NCBI GenBank assembly: GCA_964489735.1
Contig: CAZBAL010000013.1
Span: 1-51,331, forward strand
Length of the DNA stretch: 51,331 nt
DNA from: Andreesenia sp964489735
Lineage (GTDB): Bacteria; Bacillota; Clostridia; Tissierellales; Gottschalkiaceae
Direction of reading: 5' to 3'
The notes under the pieces were generated by a model that did not search any database, was not told the DNA's origin, and was given only the letters and a program-made list of their open reading frames with translations. Both the position numbers and the translations under genes were made by a program. Shown one piece after another: positions 9,052 to 16,606 of the stretch. The stretch's first letter is position 1, and every line of letters starts with the position of its first letter.

Positions 9052-9549
9052 TTATTTACTCCTTATCAACATAAGATGCTGTCCATACTCAACAATATCT
9101 TCGTTTTCAAGCAATATCTGCTCAACAACTCCATCATATTCTGATTTAATCTCATTCATGATTTTCATTGCTTCAACTATGCAAAGAACATCGCCCTTTT
9201 TAACCTCAGAACCTACAGTTACATATGGATCTGAATCCGGTGAAGGTGAGTCGTAGAACGTTCCAACTATAGGCGATACCACTGTTTCAAGTCCTTCATC
9301 TATTGCAACTTCTCCTGTTTCTTCAATAGCCGCTGCTTCAACCACTGGTGCTGATGCAGGCTGAACAGTATGTACAGCTGGTCTTTCTATAATAGTGCTC
9401 ACTGCTGGTTCAACATGGTTTATTTCAACCACTTTTTCTTTTTCTATATTTATTGTATAGTCTTCATCATTCAATTCAAATTTAGTTATATCGGTTTCAT
9501 CAATTGCTTTAATCAGCTCTTTTATCTCATCAAAATTAAGTTTTCCCAT
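9052..9549 (-). CDS. accB: Biotin carboxyl carrier protein of acetyl-CoA carboxylase
   Basis: Carries biotin between AccC and the AccA-AccD transferase. N-terminal helix region, an Ala/Pro/Val-rich linker (about 55-90) and a C-terminal biotinyl domain with the biotinylation motif EAMKIMNEI, the lysine being the attachment site. The ATG at 9549 is preferred: AGGAGG at 9557-9562 gives a 7-base spacer, whereas the GTG at 9555 nearly abuts it. Length is 165 residues. First gene of accB-accC-accD-accA. Confidence 0.96.
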   Translation of the reverse strand: MGKLNFDEIKELIKAIDETDITKFELNDEDYTINIEKEKVVEINHVEPAVSTIIERPAVHTVQPASAPVVEAAAIEETGEVAIDEGLETVVSPIVGTFYDSPSPDSDPYVTVGSEVKKGDVLCIVEAMKIMNEIKSEYDGVVEQILLENEDIVEYGQHLMLIRSK

Positions 9550-9574
9550 TTTCACTCCTCCTAAATTTTAACAG

Positions 9575-9603
9575 ACTAATGAATTAATATTTACTTCATT
9601 AGT
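9575..9603 (-). promoter_or_regulatory. Palindrome in the accB leader (candidate operator)
   Basis: ACTAATGAA and TTCATTAGT are perfect 9-base inverted arms 11 bases apart. They lie between the predicted accB transcription start and its ribosome binding site. This could be an operator for a fatty-acid regulator or an mRNA hairpin. The 17-bp FapR consensus is not matched. Confidence 0.45.
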
Positions 9604-9625
9604 TTTTAATACATACTTACATCCT

Positions 9626-9655
9626 ATTGTATCATATGATTTTAGTTTTATGCAA
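9626..9655 (-). promoter_or_regulatory. accB promoter
   Basis: On the minus strand, TTGCAT (9655-9650), an 18-base spacer, then TACAAT (9631-9626). It begins immediately after the T run of the preceding terminator, so the acc operon is an independent unit. Confidence 0.7.
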
Positions 9656-9656
9656 T

Positions 9657-9705
9657 AAAACAAAAGTCGAAAGAACCGCTACTGTACACCGGTTCTCCCG
9701 ACCTT
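9657..9705 (-). terminator. Terminator after the selenoprotein gene
   Basis: On the minus strand, AAGGTCGGGAGAACCG pairs with CGGTTCTTTCGACTTT (16 pairs including G-U), with an 11-base loop, followed by TTTTGTTTT. It starts 11 bases after the TAA at 9716. Confidence 0.85.
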
Positions 9706-9715
9706 AAAAATTCTA

Positions 9716-10015
9716 TTAAATTTGTCCTTCAATTATAAAATCATGTTCCGGTAGATCAGATACGAATCTGGCTTTTTTTACGGTTATCGTATCTTCCAAC
9801 TCTAACTCCTTATCGATGTAGAAGTTGATACCCTCTACATTGTAAAGATCAAAGTCTTCAACATTTTGATTCGATTTAGGCTCTCTAAGTCTAACATAGA
9901 CTTCTGGTCTTTGAATCCCTCAGCAGCCAACAGGTAATACACCGTAAATTGTAACTGTCTTAACATTCTGAAATTCAAAGGCTTCTTTAGCTAAATCATC
10001 AATGATTATTTTCAT
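9716..10015 (-). CDS. Predicted small selenoprotein (Gly-Cys-Sec-Gly), HesB/CC-Se-like
   Basis: A 99-residue reading frame interrupted only by one TGA, at codon 32 (9920-9922). AGAGGTGA at 10021-10028 lies 5 bases before the ATG. The protein starts MKIIIDDLAKEAFEFQNVKT, reads VLPVGCUGIQRPEV around the TGA, and ends in a beta-rich segment (FYIDKELELEDTITV). Coding character continues unbroken past the TGA to the TAA at 9716, and a perfect 7-bp hairpin follows the TGA. A Cys-Sec pair in a small protein of this shape recalls the HesB-like and CC/Se-motif selenoprotein families of clostridia (from memory, not searched). Its ribosome binding site overlaps the stop of the upstream PAS/SpoIIE gene, so they form an operon. 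The alternatives are a nonsense pseudogene or a sequencing error. A redox role is inferred only from the Cys-Sec pair. Confidence 0.75.
9887..9922 (-). promoter_or_regulatory. Candidate bacterial SECIS hairpin after the in-frame TGA
   Basis: Sixteen bases after the TGA, AAGTCTA pairs perfectly with TAGACTT around a TGT loop (9903-9887). The loop is 23 bases from the TGA and has a G among its first two bases. Spacing, stem length and loop fit what is described for SelB-recognised bacterial SECIS elements. Confidence 0.6.
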
Positions 10016-10026
10016 TTTAATCACCT

Positions 10027-11157
10027 CTATAGAATTTTTAACTGCAATAGTGTAAAATCATCTTCAAGTTCTTTATATCTAAAATCATCAACATCATCTC
10101 TGATGATATCAATCATACTTTCTTTTTTACCCAAGTTGTCCTCGATTACATCTTCCAGTCTCTCATATCCATAAAGTTCACTGTCTTTATTTTTTGCCTC
10201 TATAAGTCCATCTGTATAAAGTATAATAATGTCATCCTTTTCCAGCTGTACTGACTGCTCCGTGTACGATGCTTCAGCAAAAAGCGACATTATAGGAAAG
10301 CCTGAACTTTCCAATTTAAATATTCTATCTTTTCTCCCCAGTATTGGAATGCTATTATGTCCACCATTCACATACTGCAATACTTTTGTCTTAGTATTTA
10401 ATATTCCATAAAAAATCGTAAAATAATTTTCAAGCTCCAGATTTAAATCCAGTAAGTTCTGGTGCAAATATGATATGGTCTTTGCTGGTGATTTGAATTC
10501 ATTAGCGACACTCGCAAGAGTCTGCTTTATGAACATCGTCATAATCGAAGCTGTAACTCCGTGGCCAACAACATCACTTATATAAAAACCAATATGCTCA
10601 TCATCTATTTCAAATACATCAAATATATCTCCACTGAGCATCTCCGACGGCAAATATATATATTCAAATTCTATTTCTTCATAATTTCCAGGTTTAGGGA
10701 GCAGCTTTCTCTGTATCTTCCTAGCAAAATTTATATCTTTACTCATCTTTTCATTTTTTATCATTATCTGCTTTTCAAGCTTACGTTCCCTAGTAATATC
10801 TCTCAAAACTTCAACTACAGCATAAGTCTCTCCATCTTTGTCTCTAACCGGAGAACTTTTCATTGAGAAATATTTATTGCCAATCTGTTCTTCTTTTTCT
10901 GAAAGTTCACCAGTGGCTATTGTAGTCTCTGTAACACATCTTCTGCAAGGGCTATTCTCTCCGAATATAGCATAACATTTCTTTCCAAGAATCTCCTTAC
11001 CCAGTCCGTCTACCATGGCCTTGTTGGAATAGATCACATTACAATCCGTATCCACGACTCTTACCCAGTCGGCCATTCCATCCAGGACGTCTGACGTAAG
11101 CTGATGATATTCCTCAAGTATTTTGTTTTTTTCTATTATCTCTTGATTAATAAACAT
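10027..11157 (-). CDS. PAS domain / SpoIIE-type serine phosphatase
   Basis: Probable PP2C-like phosphatase acting on an anti-anti-sigma factor or similar target. Roughly residues 20-125 form a PAS domain (DWVRVVDTDCNVIYSNKAM) with a cysteine cluster (KKCYAIFGENSPCRRC) that could bind metal or sense redox. A linker helix (ERKLEKQIMIKNEKMSKDINFARKIQRKLLP, typical of the family) leads to the SpoIIE domain with LSGDIFDVF, ISDVVGHGVTASI, YTDGLIEAKN and DDFTLL, which supply the metal-binding Asp residues. Start at the ATG at 11157 with GGGAGG upstream; 376 residues. First gene of an operon with the selenoprotein, divergent from hcp. The partner is unknown. Confidence 0.88.
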   Translation of the reverse strand: MFINQEIIEKNKILEEYHQLTSDVLDGMADWVRVVDTDCNVIYSNKAMVDGLGKEILGKKCYAIFGENSPCRRCVTETTIATGELSEKEEQIGNKYFSMKSSPVRDKDGETYAVVEVLRDITRERKLEKQIMIKNEKMSKDINFARKIQRKLLPKPGNYEEIEFEYIYLPSEMLSGDIFDVFEIDDEHIGFYISDVVGHGVTASIMTMFIKQTLASVANEFKSPAKTISYLHQNLLDLNLELENYFTIFYGILNTKTKVLQYVNGGHNSIPILGRKDRIFKLESSGFPIMSLFAEASYTEQSVQLEKDDIIILYTDGLIEAKNKDSELYGYERLEDVIEDNLGKKESMIDIIRDDVDDFRYKELEDDFTLLQLKIL

Positions 11158-11221
11158 CTTTTCCTCCCAAACGAAAATGACTTTAACTACATTATAACAT
11201 AAGTTCACATCTTTTTATCGT

Positions 11222-11227
11222 ATTATA
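11222..11227 (-). promoter_or_regulatory. Putative -10 of the PAS/SpoIIE-selenoprotein operon
   Basis: On the minus strand TATAAT lies about 65 bases before the ATG. The matching -35 position (about 11245-11250) has no consensus and overlaps the palindrome at 11248-11261, as expected of an activator-dependent promoter. Confidence 0.45.
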
Positions 11228-11247
11228 TAGTATAAATCGTATGTTTT

Positions 11248-11283
11248 GTGATATATATCACTTACGTTTTTGATGCTAATCAC
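11248..11283. promoter_or_regulatory. Two CRP/FNR-type sites between the phosphatase operon and hcp
   Basis: Site 1, GTGATATATATCAC (11248-11261), is a perfect palindrome of GTGAT-N4-ATCAC. Site 2, TTGATGCTAATCAC (11270-11283), matches the FNR-type TTGAT-N4-ATCAA at nine of ten positions. Their centres are 22 bp apart, two helical turns. Relative to the hcp -10 (TATAAA, 11304-11309) they would sit near -61 and -40. Site 1 would also sit near -40 for the divergent operon. Confidence 0.6.
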
Positions 11284-11303
11284 AGAATTAATGATTATTC
11301 TTC

Positions 11304-11309
11304 TATAAA
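11304..11309 (+). promoter_or_regulatory. Putative -10 of hcp
   Basis: TATAAA with no recognisable -35 hexamer at the right distance, consistent with activation from the upstream CRP/FNR-type sites. Confidence 0.45.
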
Positions 11310-11354
11310 ATAGGTATATATCGACTAGGGCAAATTAATTTTGGAGGGATATTT

Positions 11355-12995
11355 ATGAATACAGATATGTTTTGTTTTCAATGTCAGGAAACAGTAGGGG
11401 GAAAAGGATGTACAGTAAGAGGAGTTTGTGGTAAAACTTCTGAAACAGCAAATCTTCAGGATTTACTCATTTATTCTCTTAAAGGATTGGCTTTCTATAG
11501 AAATGAAGCATCTAAGTTAGGAATAGACACAATAGAAGAAGATAGATTTATCGTTTTCAGTCTGTTCTCAACTATAACAAATGCTAATTTTGATTATGGA
11601 TTCTTCAAAGATCAAATAGGAAAGTCTTTAAAACTTAGAGATGAGATGAAAGCTAAAGTTTTAGAAAAAGACTCTAGCATTAAAACTGATTTAGACTGTG
11701 CTAACTTCAATATTTCAGAATCAGAATATGATGAGAAAGCTAAAACTGTAGGAGTTCTTTCTACAGAAAATGAAGATATAAGATCTCTTAGAGAGCTTGT
11801 TATATACGGAGTAAAAGGAATCTCTGCATATAACCACCATGCACACAATTTAAACCACGAATCTCCTGAGATATATGATTTCATTTCAGAAGCACTTCTA
11901 GCAACTCTGGATGACAGTCTTTCAGCAGATGAGTTAACTGCATTAGTGCTTAAAACTGGAGAATTCGGAGTTAAAGTAATGGCATTATTAGATTTAGCTA
12001 ATACTTCTACTTACGGAAATCCAGAACCGACTGAAGTAAATATAGGTGTAAGAAACAATCCAGGTATCTTAATAACTGGTCACGACTTAAAAGACTTAGA
12101 AGAATTACTAGAGCAGACAAAAGGGACTGGAGTAGACGTTTATACTCACTCAGAAATGCTGCCTGCGAACTACTATCCAGCATTTAAAAAATATGATAAT
12201 CTTGTTGGAAACTACGGAAATGCATGGCACAGACAAAAAAGTGAATTCGAATCGTTCAACGGACCTATACTATTCACTACGAACTGCTTAGTACCTCCAT
12301 CAGACTCTTATAAAGATAGAATTTATGTTACTGGAGCTGTTGGATATGAAGGTCTTAAGGAAATAAAAATAGATGAAAACGGAAAGAAAGATTTTTCTGA
12401 ATTAATAGAGCATGCTAAGAAAACTCAACCACCTACTCAAATAGAAGAAGGAACTATTGTTGGGGGATTTGCTCACAATGCTGTTATCTCTCTAGCTGAT
12501 AAAGTAGTAGATGCAGTTAAATCTGGAGCAATCAAGAAGTTCTATGTAATGGGTGGCTGTGATGGAAGAATGAAAAACAGAGAATACTACACAGAATTCG
12601 CTGAAAAACTTCCACAAGATACAGTAATTCTTACAGCAGGATGTGCTAAATATAGATACAACAAATTGAACCTTGGAGATATCGGTGGAATCCCTAGAGT
12701 TTTAGATGCAGGACAATGTAATGACTCATACTCACTTGCAGTTATCGCACTGAAACTTAAGGAAGTATTCGAGCTGGATGATATCAACGATCTTCCAATC
12801 GCATTCAATATCGCATGGTATGAGCAAAAAGCAGTTATAGTTCTACTGGCTCTACTATACCTTGGTGTTAAGAATATCCATCTTGGACCAACACTTCCAG
12901 GTTTCCTATCTCCAAACATAGTAAATGTATTGGTGGAGAACTTCGGAATAGCTGGTATATCAACAGCTGATGAAGATATTGTTAAATTAGCATAA
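11355..12995 (+). CDS. hcp: Hybrid cluster protein (hydroxylamine/NO reductase type)
   Basis: Iron-sulfur enzyme of anaerobes linked to nitrosative stress; reduces hydroxylamine and probably nitric oxide. The N-terminus carries the four-cysteine cluster motif C7-x2-C10-x8-C19-x5-C25. Later motifs supply hybrid-cluster ligands: NYGNAWHRQ, FTTNCLVPP, GGCDGR, LTAGCAKYRYN and DAGQCNDSYS. At 546 residues it is full length, with GGAGG before the ATG. No hcr reductase partner is adjacent. It stands alone between a candidate FNR-family promoter and a strong terminator. Confidence 0.96.
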   Translation: MNTDMFCFQCQETVGGKGCTVRGVCGKTSETANLQDLLIYSLKGLAFYRNEASKLGIDTIEEDRFIVFSLFSTITNANFDYGFFKDQIGKSLKLRDEMKAKVLEKDSSIKTDLDCANFNISESEYDEKAKTVGVLSTENEDIRSLRELVIYGVKGISAYNHHAHNLNHESPEIYDFISEALLATLDDSLSADELTALVLKTGEFGVKVMALLDLANTSTYGNPEPTEVNIGVRNNPGILITGHDLKDLEELLEQTKGTGVDVYTHSEMLPANYYPAFKKYDNLVGNYGNAWHRQKSEFESFNGPILFTTNCLVPPSDSYKDRIYVTGAVGYEGLKEIKIDENGKKDFSELIEHAKKTQPPTQIEEGTIVGGFAHNAVISLADKVVDAVKSGAIKKFYVMGGCDGRMKNREYYTEFAEKLPQDTVILTAGCAKYRYNKLNLGDIGGIPRVLDAGQCNDSYSLAVIALKLKEVFELDDINDLPIAFNIAWYEQKAVIVLLALLYLGVKNIHLGPTLPGFLSPNIVNVLVENFGIAGISTADEDIVKLA

Positions 12996-13075
12996 TCAAA
13001 CTTTTAAAAATGCTTAAAAAATGCTTATTATTTAGTCTCTATAGATGACTTTATTATAATGATTCTATAATACTT

Positions 13076-13122
13076 GGTGCTGATACTTTTAGATATTAAA
13101 AGTATCAGCACCATTTTTTTAT
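13076..13122 (+). terminator. hcp terminator
   Basis: A perfect 15-bp stem (GGTGCTGATACTTTT with AAAAGTATCAGCACC), 7-base loop, then ATTTTTTTAT. Nearly the same sequence terminates the second FNT gene at 18348. Confidence 0.93.
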
Positions 13123-13171
13123 ACAAAATTTAAAGTCTATTAGATTTTGTATAAAATAATAAAAAATTAAT

Positions 13172-13237
13172 AAAAAAAGACATACTGAACCTTTCTGATA
13201 AGATAATCTTTAAAATATCAGTAAGTTCAATATGTCT
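13172..13237 (-). terminator. Terminator of the FAD-dehydrogenase gene
   Basis: On the minus strand, AGACATATTGAACTTACTGATA (13237-13216) pairs, with a few mismatches, with TATCAGAAAGGTTCAGTATGTCT, followed by a T run. Its base resembles the acc operon terminator at 5681-5766. Confidence 0.82.
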
Positions 13238-13284
13238 TAATATGATCTGTTTATATAATTATATTTCTAATATTTGTATACTAC

Positions 13285-14706
13285 TTATTTAGACTCATTA
13301 ATTTTTTCAAGTATATTGTTTGCAACTTCTAGACCGTTTGCTGAAGCCTGCTGAAGTCCTCTAGTTATACCTGCTCCATCGCCTATAGCATAAAGACTGT
13401 CTATATTAGTTTCAAACTTCTTGTTAACCACAAGTCTGTTCGAATAGAACTTAACCTCTACTCCATGTAGAAGCGTCTCATCACTAGCCATTCCAGGAAC
13501 AACATGATCAAGTGCCTCAATCATTTCAGCTAAGTCCTTCATTATTCTGTAAGGTAATACAAGTGAAAGATCTCCCGGTACTGCATCAAGTAATGTCGGT
13601 ACTATATTTGATCTTGTCAGTCTATGCTCTGTACTTCTTCTACCTCTTCTGAAGTCTCCATATCTCTGAACTATTATCTTGTTTCCTGCTAACATATTAC
13701 CAAGTTTAGCAATATGCTTACCGTACTCAATAGGCGATTCAAAAGGCTCTGTGAAATTCAGTGACACTAGAAGCGCAAAGTTTGTATTCTTAGTCTTCAT
13801 ATCTTTAGATTTATAAGCATGTCCATTTACAACCGCAAGGTTATCATCGTAGTATTCAGTCGCGACTTCACCTGAAGGATTTGAACAGAACACCCTTACC
13901 TTGTCATCAAATGTAGGAGTGTAATAAACAAGCTTTCCTTCGTACATAGTCTCATTTATTTCCTTCATAACTTCGTCTCTAACTTCAACTCTTACACCAA
14001 CATCAACAGTACCAACTTTAGTAGCTATTTCATGCTCTTTACATATTGAAGTTAACCAATCCGATCCTTCTCTTCCAACTGCCAGAACAACATTGTCAGC
14101 ATATATTTCCGAATCATATCCGTCTTTAGCTTTTTCAAGAGTCACACCAACAGCTTTTCCATCTTCTACAATAAGATCTTGAACCATTGTATCAAACAGT
14201 ATTTCCACACCTGAATTCAAAAGATGCTCCTGTATCTTACCATAGATTCTATATCCTTCCTCAGTCCCTAAATGTCTTACAGGACATTCAAGAAGCTTAA
14301 GGTTTGCCTCAATAGCTTTTCTCTTTATAACTTCTATTCTTTCAACTTCTTCGATTCCATGAACCTTCGTATCAGCGCCGAACTTTAGATATATGCCATC
14401 GGACTCTGATATTAACTCCTCTGCCTTTGGATAACCCAATATTTCAGGAAGAATTCCTCCAACATCAGGCGATAGTGAAAGTTTTCCATCTGAATATGCT
14501 CCTGCTCCTGCAAAGCCTGTAGTTATCGAGCAAGGTTTACATCCAACGCATCTTCTAAGCGTTCTCTTAGGACAGATTCTCTTTTCAATGCTTCTACCCT
14601 TTTCTATCATTAATATCTTAAGATCACTGTTTTTTTCCTTAAGTCTATATGCAGTAAAAATCCCTGATGGTCCAGCCCCAATGATTACAACATCATATTT
14701 ATTCAT
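13285..14706 (-). CDS. FAD-dependent dehydrogenase (COG2509-like)
   Basis: Flavoprotein of uncertain substrate. The N-terminal FAD-binding Rossmann motif is VVIIGAGPSGIFTAYRLKE, followed at about 44-58 by the cysteine-rich segment CPKRTLRRCVGCKPC, then GFAGAGAYSDGKLSL. The C-terminal FAD motif is LYAIGDGAGITRGLQQASANG. Length is 473 residues, normal for this family. AGGAGG lies about 11 bases before the ATG. The cysteine cluster could bind metal or an Fe-S centre, but this is untested. It stands alone, convergent with hcp. Confidence 0.85.
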   Translation of the reverse strand: MNKYDVVIIGAGPSGIFTAYRLKEKNSDLKILMIEKGRSIEKRICPKRTLRRCVGCKPCSITTGFAGAGAYSDGKLSLSPDVGGILPEILGYPKAEELISESDGIYLKFGADTKVHGIEEVERIEVIKRKAIEANLKLLECPVRHLGTEEGYRIYGKIQEHLLNSGVEILFDTMVQDLIVEDGKAVGVTLEKAKDGYDSEIYADNVVLAVGREGSDWLTSICKEHEIATKVGTVDVGVRVEVRDEVMKEINETMYEGKLVYYTPTFDDKVRVFCSNPSGEVATEYYDDNLAVVNGHAYKSKDMKTKNTNFALLVSLNFTEPFESPIEYGKHIAKLGNMLAGNKIIVQRYGDFRRGRRSTEHRLTRSNIVPTLLDAVPGDLSLVLPYRIMKDLAEMIEALDHVVPGMASDETLLHGVEVKFYSNRLVVNKKFETNIDSLYAIGDGAGITRGLQQASANGLEVANNILEKINESK

Positions 14707-15042
14707 AATAAAGTTAGCCTCCTAATTAAGATAGCATACAATCAGTATATTTTTTCAAAAAACGTACGTACCATACCCTTAAATAGTACCAAAATATGCA
14801 CATTCGGTCAAGAGTAATACAGTCTAAATACAGCTCTATTTATCTTTNNNNNNNNNNNNNNNNNNNNNNNNNNNNNNNNNNNNNNNNNNNNNNNNNNNNN
14901 NNNNNNNNNNNNNNNNNNNNNNNNNNNNNNNNNNNNNNNNNNNNNNNCGGAGCTTTATGTACACGATCACGAAAGCCATATTATATGCAGATAGAACATT
15001 GATCAATAGATTTTAGACAGAGTAATAAACAGAGGAGATAAT
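14707..15042. other. Intergenic region containing a 100-N assembly gap (14848-14947)
   Basis: A run of exactly 100 N, the usual placeholder for a gap of unknown size. Left of it are the FAD-gene leader and an ACGTACGT palindrome; right of it is about 80 bases ending in the M3 peptidase ribosome binding site. I see no gene in the readable flanks. The order of genes on the two sides rests on scaffolding. Confidence 0.95.
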
Positions 15043-16557
15043 ATGTGGAATTTAGACAGTCTGTATCAAAACAGCTTATCCGATGAATTCATTGCTGATA
15101 TGAAAAAAATACAGGAAAAAGCAGATTTAGTAATCGCATCAAATAATTTTGATGAAAAAGAAGAGCTCTACAGAGATTTTTATAAATTGTTCAATAAAGC
15201 GATGACCTATTGCAATCTCAGGAATATGGATACTGATGAATGCCATCCAGAAAAAAATAATATAAAGTCAAACTTGACAGCTTTGAGAAACATTTATTCA
15301 TTGGTATCCAGTGAAGTCCAGGAAACAAGTAAACTGGGCTCCATACTAAAACCATCTTCTGATCTGTTCACAGATTTCTACTATTCATCTCTTAGAAAAT
15401 ATAAATTAGAGAGAAAGAATGGTGCAGATTCGGAACAAGCATTTTCAAATTTAAGAGATAATGCCGCACATTCTCTAATTGGAATAAAGAGGAATGTACA
15501 AAAACTTTCAGAACTTGAAGGTCACAGCTCTCCTTTGGAAAAAGCGCTAAAACTCTACCAAATTACAGAAAAGGCTTATATAAATATGATTCAATCAATG
15601 GAAACATTAATTCCGTATTTTAAAGAGTATTTCAAAAATCATACATATACGGAGATTCATTCGGGAAAATATGCCAATGGTTTTGCCAGTGAGAATGATT
15701 CGAAAAATATTTTTTCATTTGAAAGTGGCAAAAAAATTATTTTGGAATCACTTGATGATTTCTCCCCTGAGGCTTTTAGAATGACTAGACAGTCATTTTC
15801 ATCAGGGTGGATTGATACGAATCCTATTCTATCCGATCCATTGTGCATCAATATCCCTTCTGTCTCTGAATTTAGAATTAAACTTGATTATAAAGACGAT
15901 CTCAAGTCTTTAATATCGTTAGCCCATGAACTCGGTCATGGGTACCATGGCTTCACGCTTTATAAAGATGATATTCTGAATTTCAAATATCCATTGTCTA
16001 TAGGAGAAACTTCTGCACTTTTCTTTGAAGACTTAGTTTATGACTCGCTTTTTAAAAAAGCCAGATCAGATAATAACCTTAATCTTCTTCAAGAAATGAA
16101 AAAACAGTATATATCCAATATATCTCTATTTACCATGGATGTTTATGCTAGATATCTTTTTGAAAAAGAAATATATGAAACAATAAAGTCCAGCCATACT
16201 TCTAGCGAAAGAATATCTGACATCATGAAACAATCTCTAGTTTATGTATATGGCAATATCCCAGAAATAAACGAGAATCTATGGATAGAAAAGTCTCACT
16301 TTTATAACTTTTCAAGACCATATTATAATATTCCCTATATATTCGGACTATTCATAGAGAAATTGTTGGTTAGTGTATATAAATTCGGAAATTATTCAGA
16401 TTTCCCAAATCGATACACCAAGTTTTTTTCTAATACCAACAAGCTGTCAATCCATGAAAACATGCAGACTTCATTTGATTTAGATATTGAAGATGCAACA
16501 TATTGGGACAGATTTAATGGAATAATTATAGAATATTTGAATAAGAATAGGGTATGA
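15043..16557 (+). CDS. M3-family metallopeptidase (oligoendopeptidase F-like)
   Basis: Zinc oligopeptidase. The active site HELGHGYHG lies at 295-303 (HExxH at 295-299), and the third zinc ligand is probably in IGETSALFFED about 25-30 residues later. The N-terminal half is helical, as in the family, and there is no signal peptide, so it is cytoplasmic. At 504 residues it is shorter than PepF (about 600), the difference lying before the active site. AGAGGAGAT precedes the ATG. It lies directly downstream of the N gap and 49 bases before an FNT gene. Confidence 0.88.
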   Translation: MWNLDSLYQNSLSDEFIADMKKIQEKADLVIASNNFDEKEELYRDFYKLFNKAMTYCNLRNMDTDECHPEKNNIKSNLTALRNIYSLVSSEVQETSKLGSILKPSSDLFTDFYYSSLRKYKLERKNGADSEQAFSNLRDNAAHSLIGIKRNVQKLSELEGHSSPLEKALKLYQITEKAYINMIQSMETLIPYFKEYFKNHTYTEIHSGKYANGFASENDSKNIFSFESGKKIILESLDDFSPEAFRMTRQSFSSGWIDTNPILSDPLCINIPSVSEFRIKLDYKDDLKSLISLAHELGHGYHGFTLYKDDILNFKYPLSIGETSALFFEDLVYDSLFKKARSDNNLNLLQEMKKQYISNISLFTMDVYARYLFEKEIYETIKSSHTSSERISDIMKQSLVYVYGNIPEINENLWIEKSHFYNFSRPYYNIPYIFGLFIEKLLVSVYKFGNYSDFPNRYTKFFSNTNKLSIHENMQTSFDLDIEDATYWDRFNGIIIEYLNKNRV

Positions 16558-16606
16558 TTAGTAATAAATGGAAACTACATATATCAAATAAATGGAGGTG
16601 AATAAA

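Noticed and set aside
9716..10015. Ordinary pseudogene explanation for the in-frame TGA
   Set aside because: Not fully excluded, but only a single stop is present, it directly follows a Cys in a Gly-Cys-X-Gly motif, a SECIS-like hairpin follows, and the remaining frame, ribosome binding site and terminator are intact.
14796..15002. Open frame running through the N gap
   Set aside because: Half of its codons are N, so the frame is not evidence of a gene.
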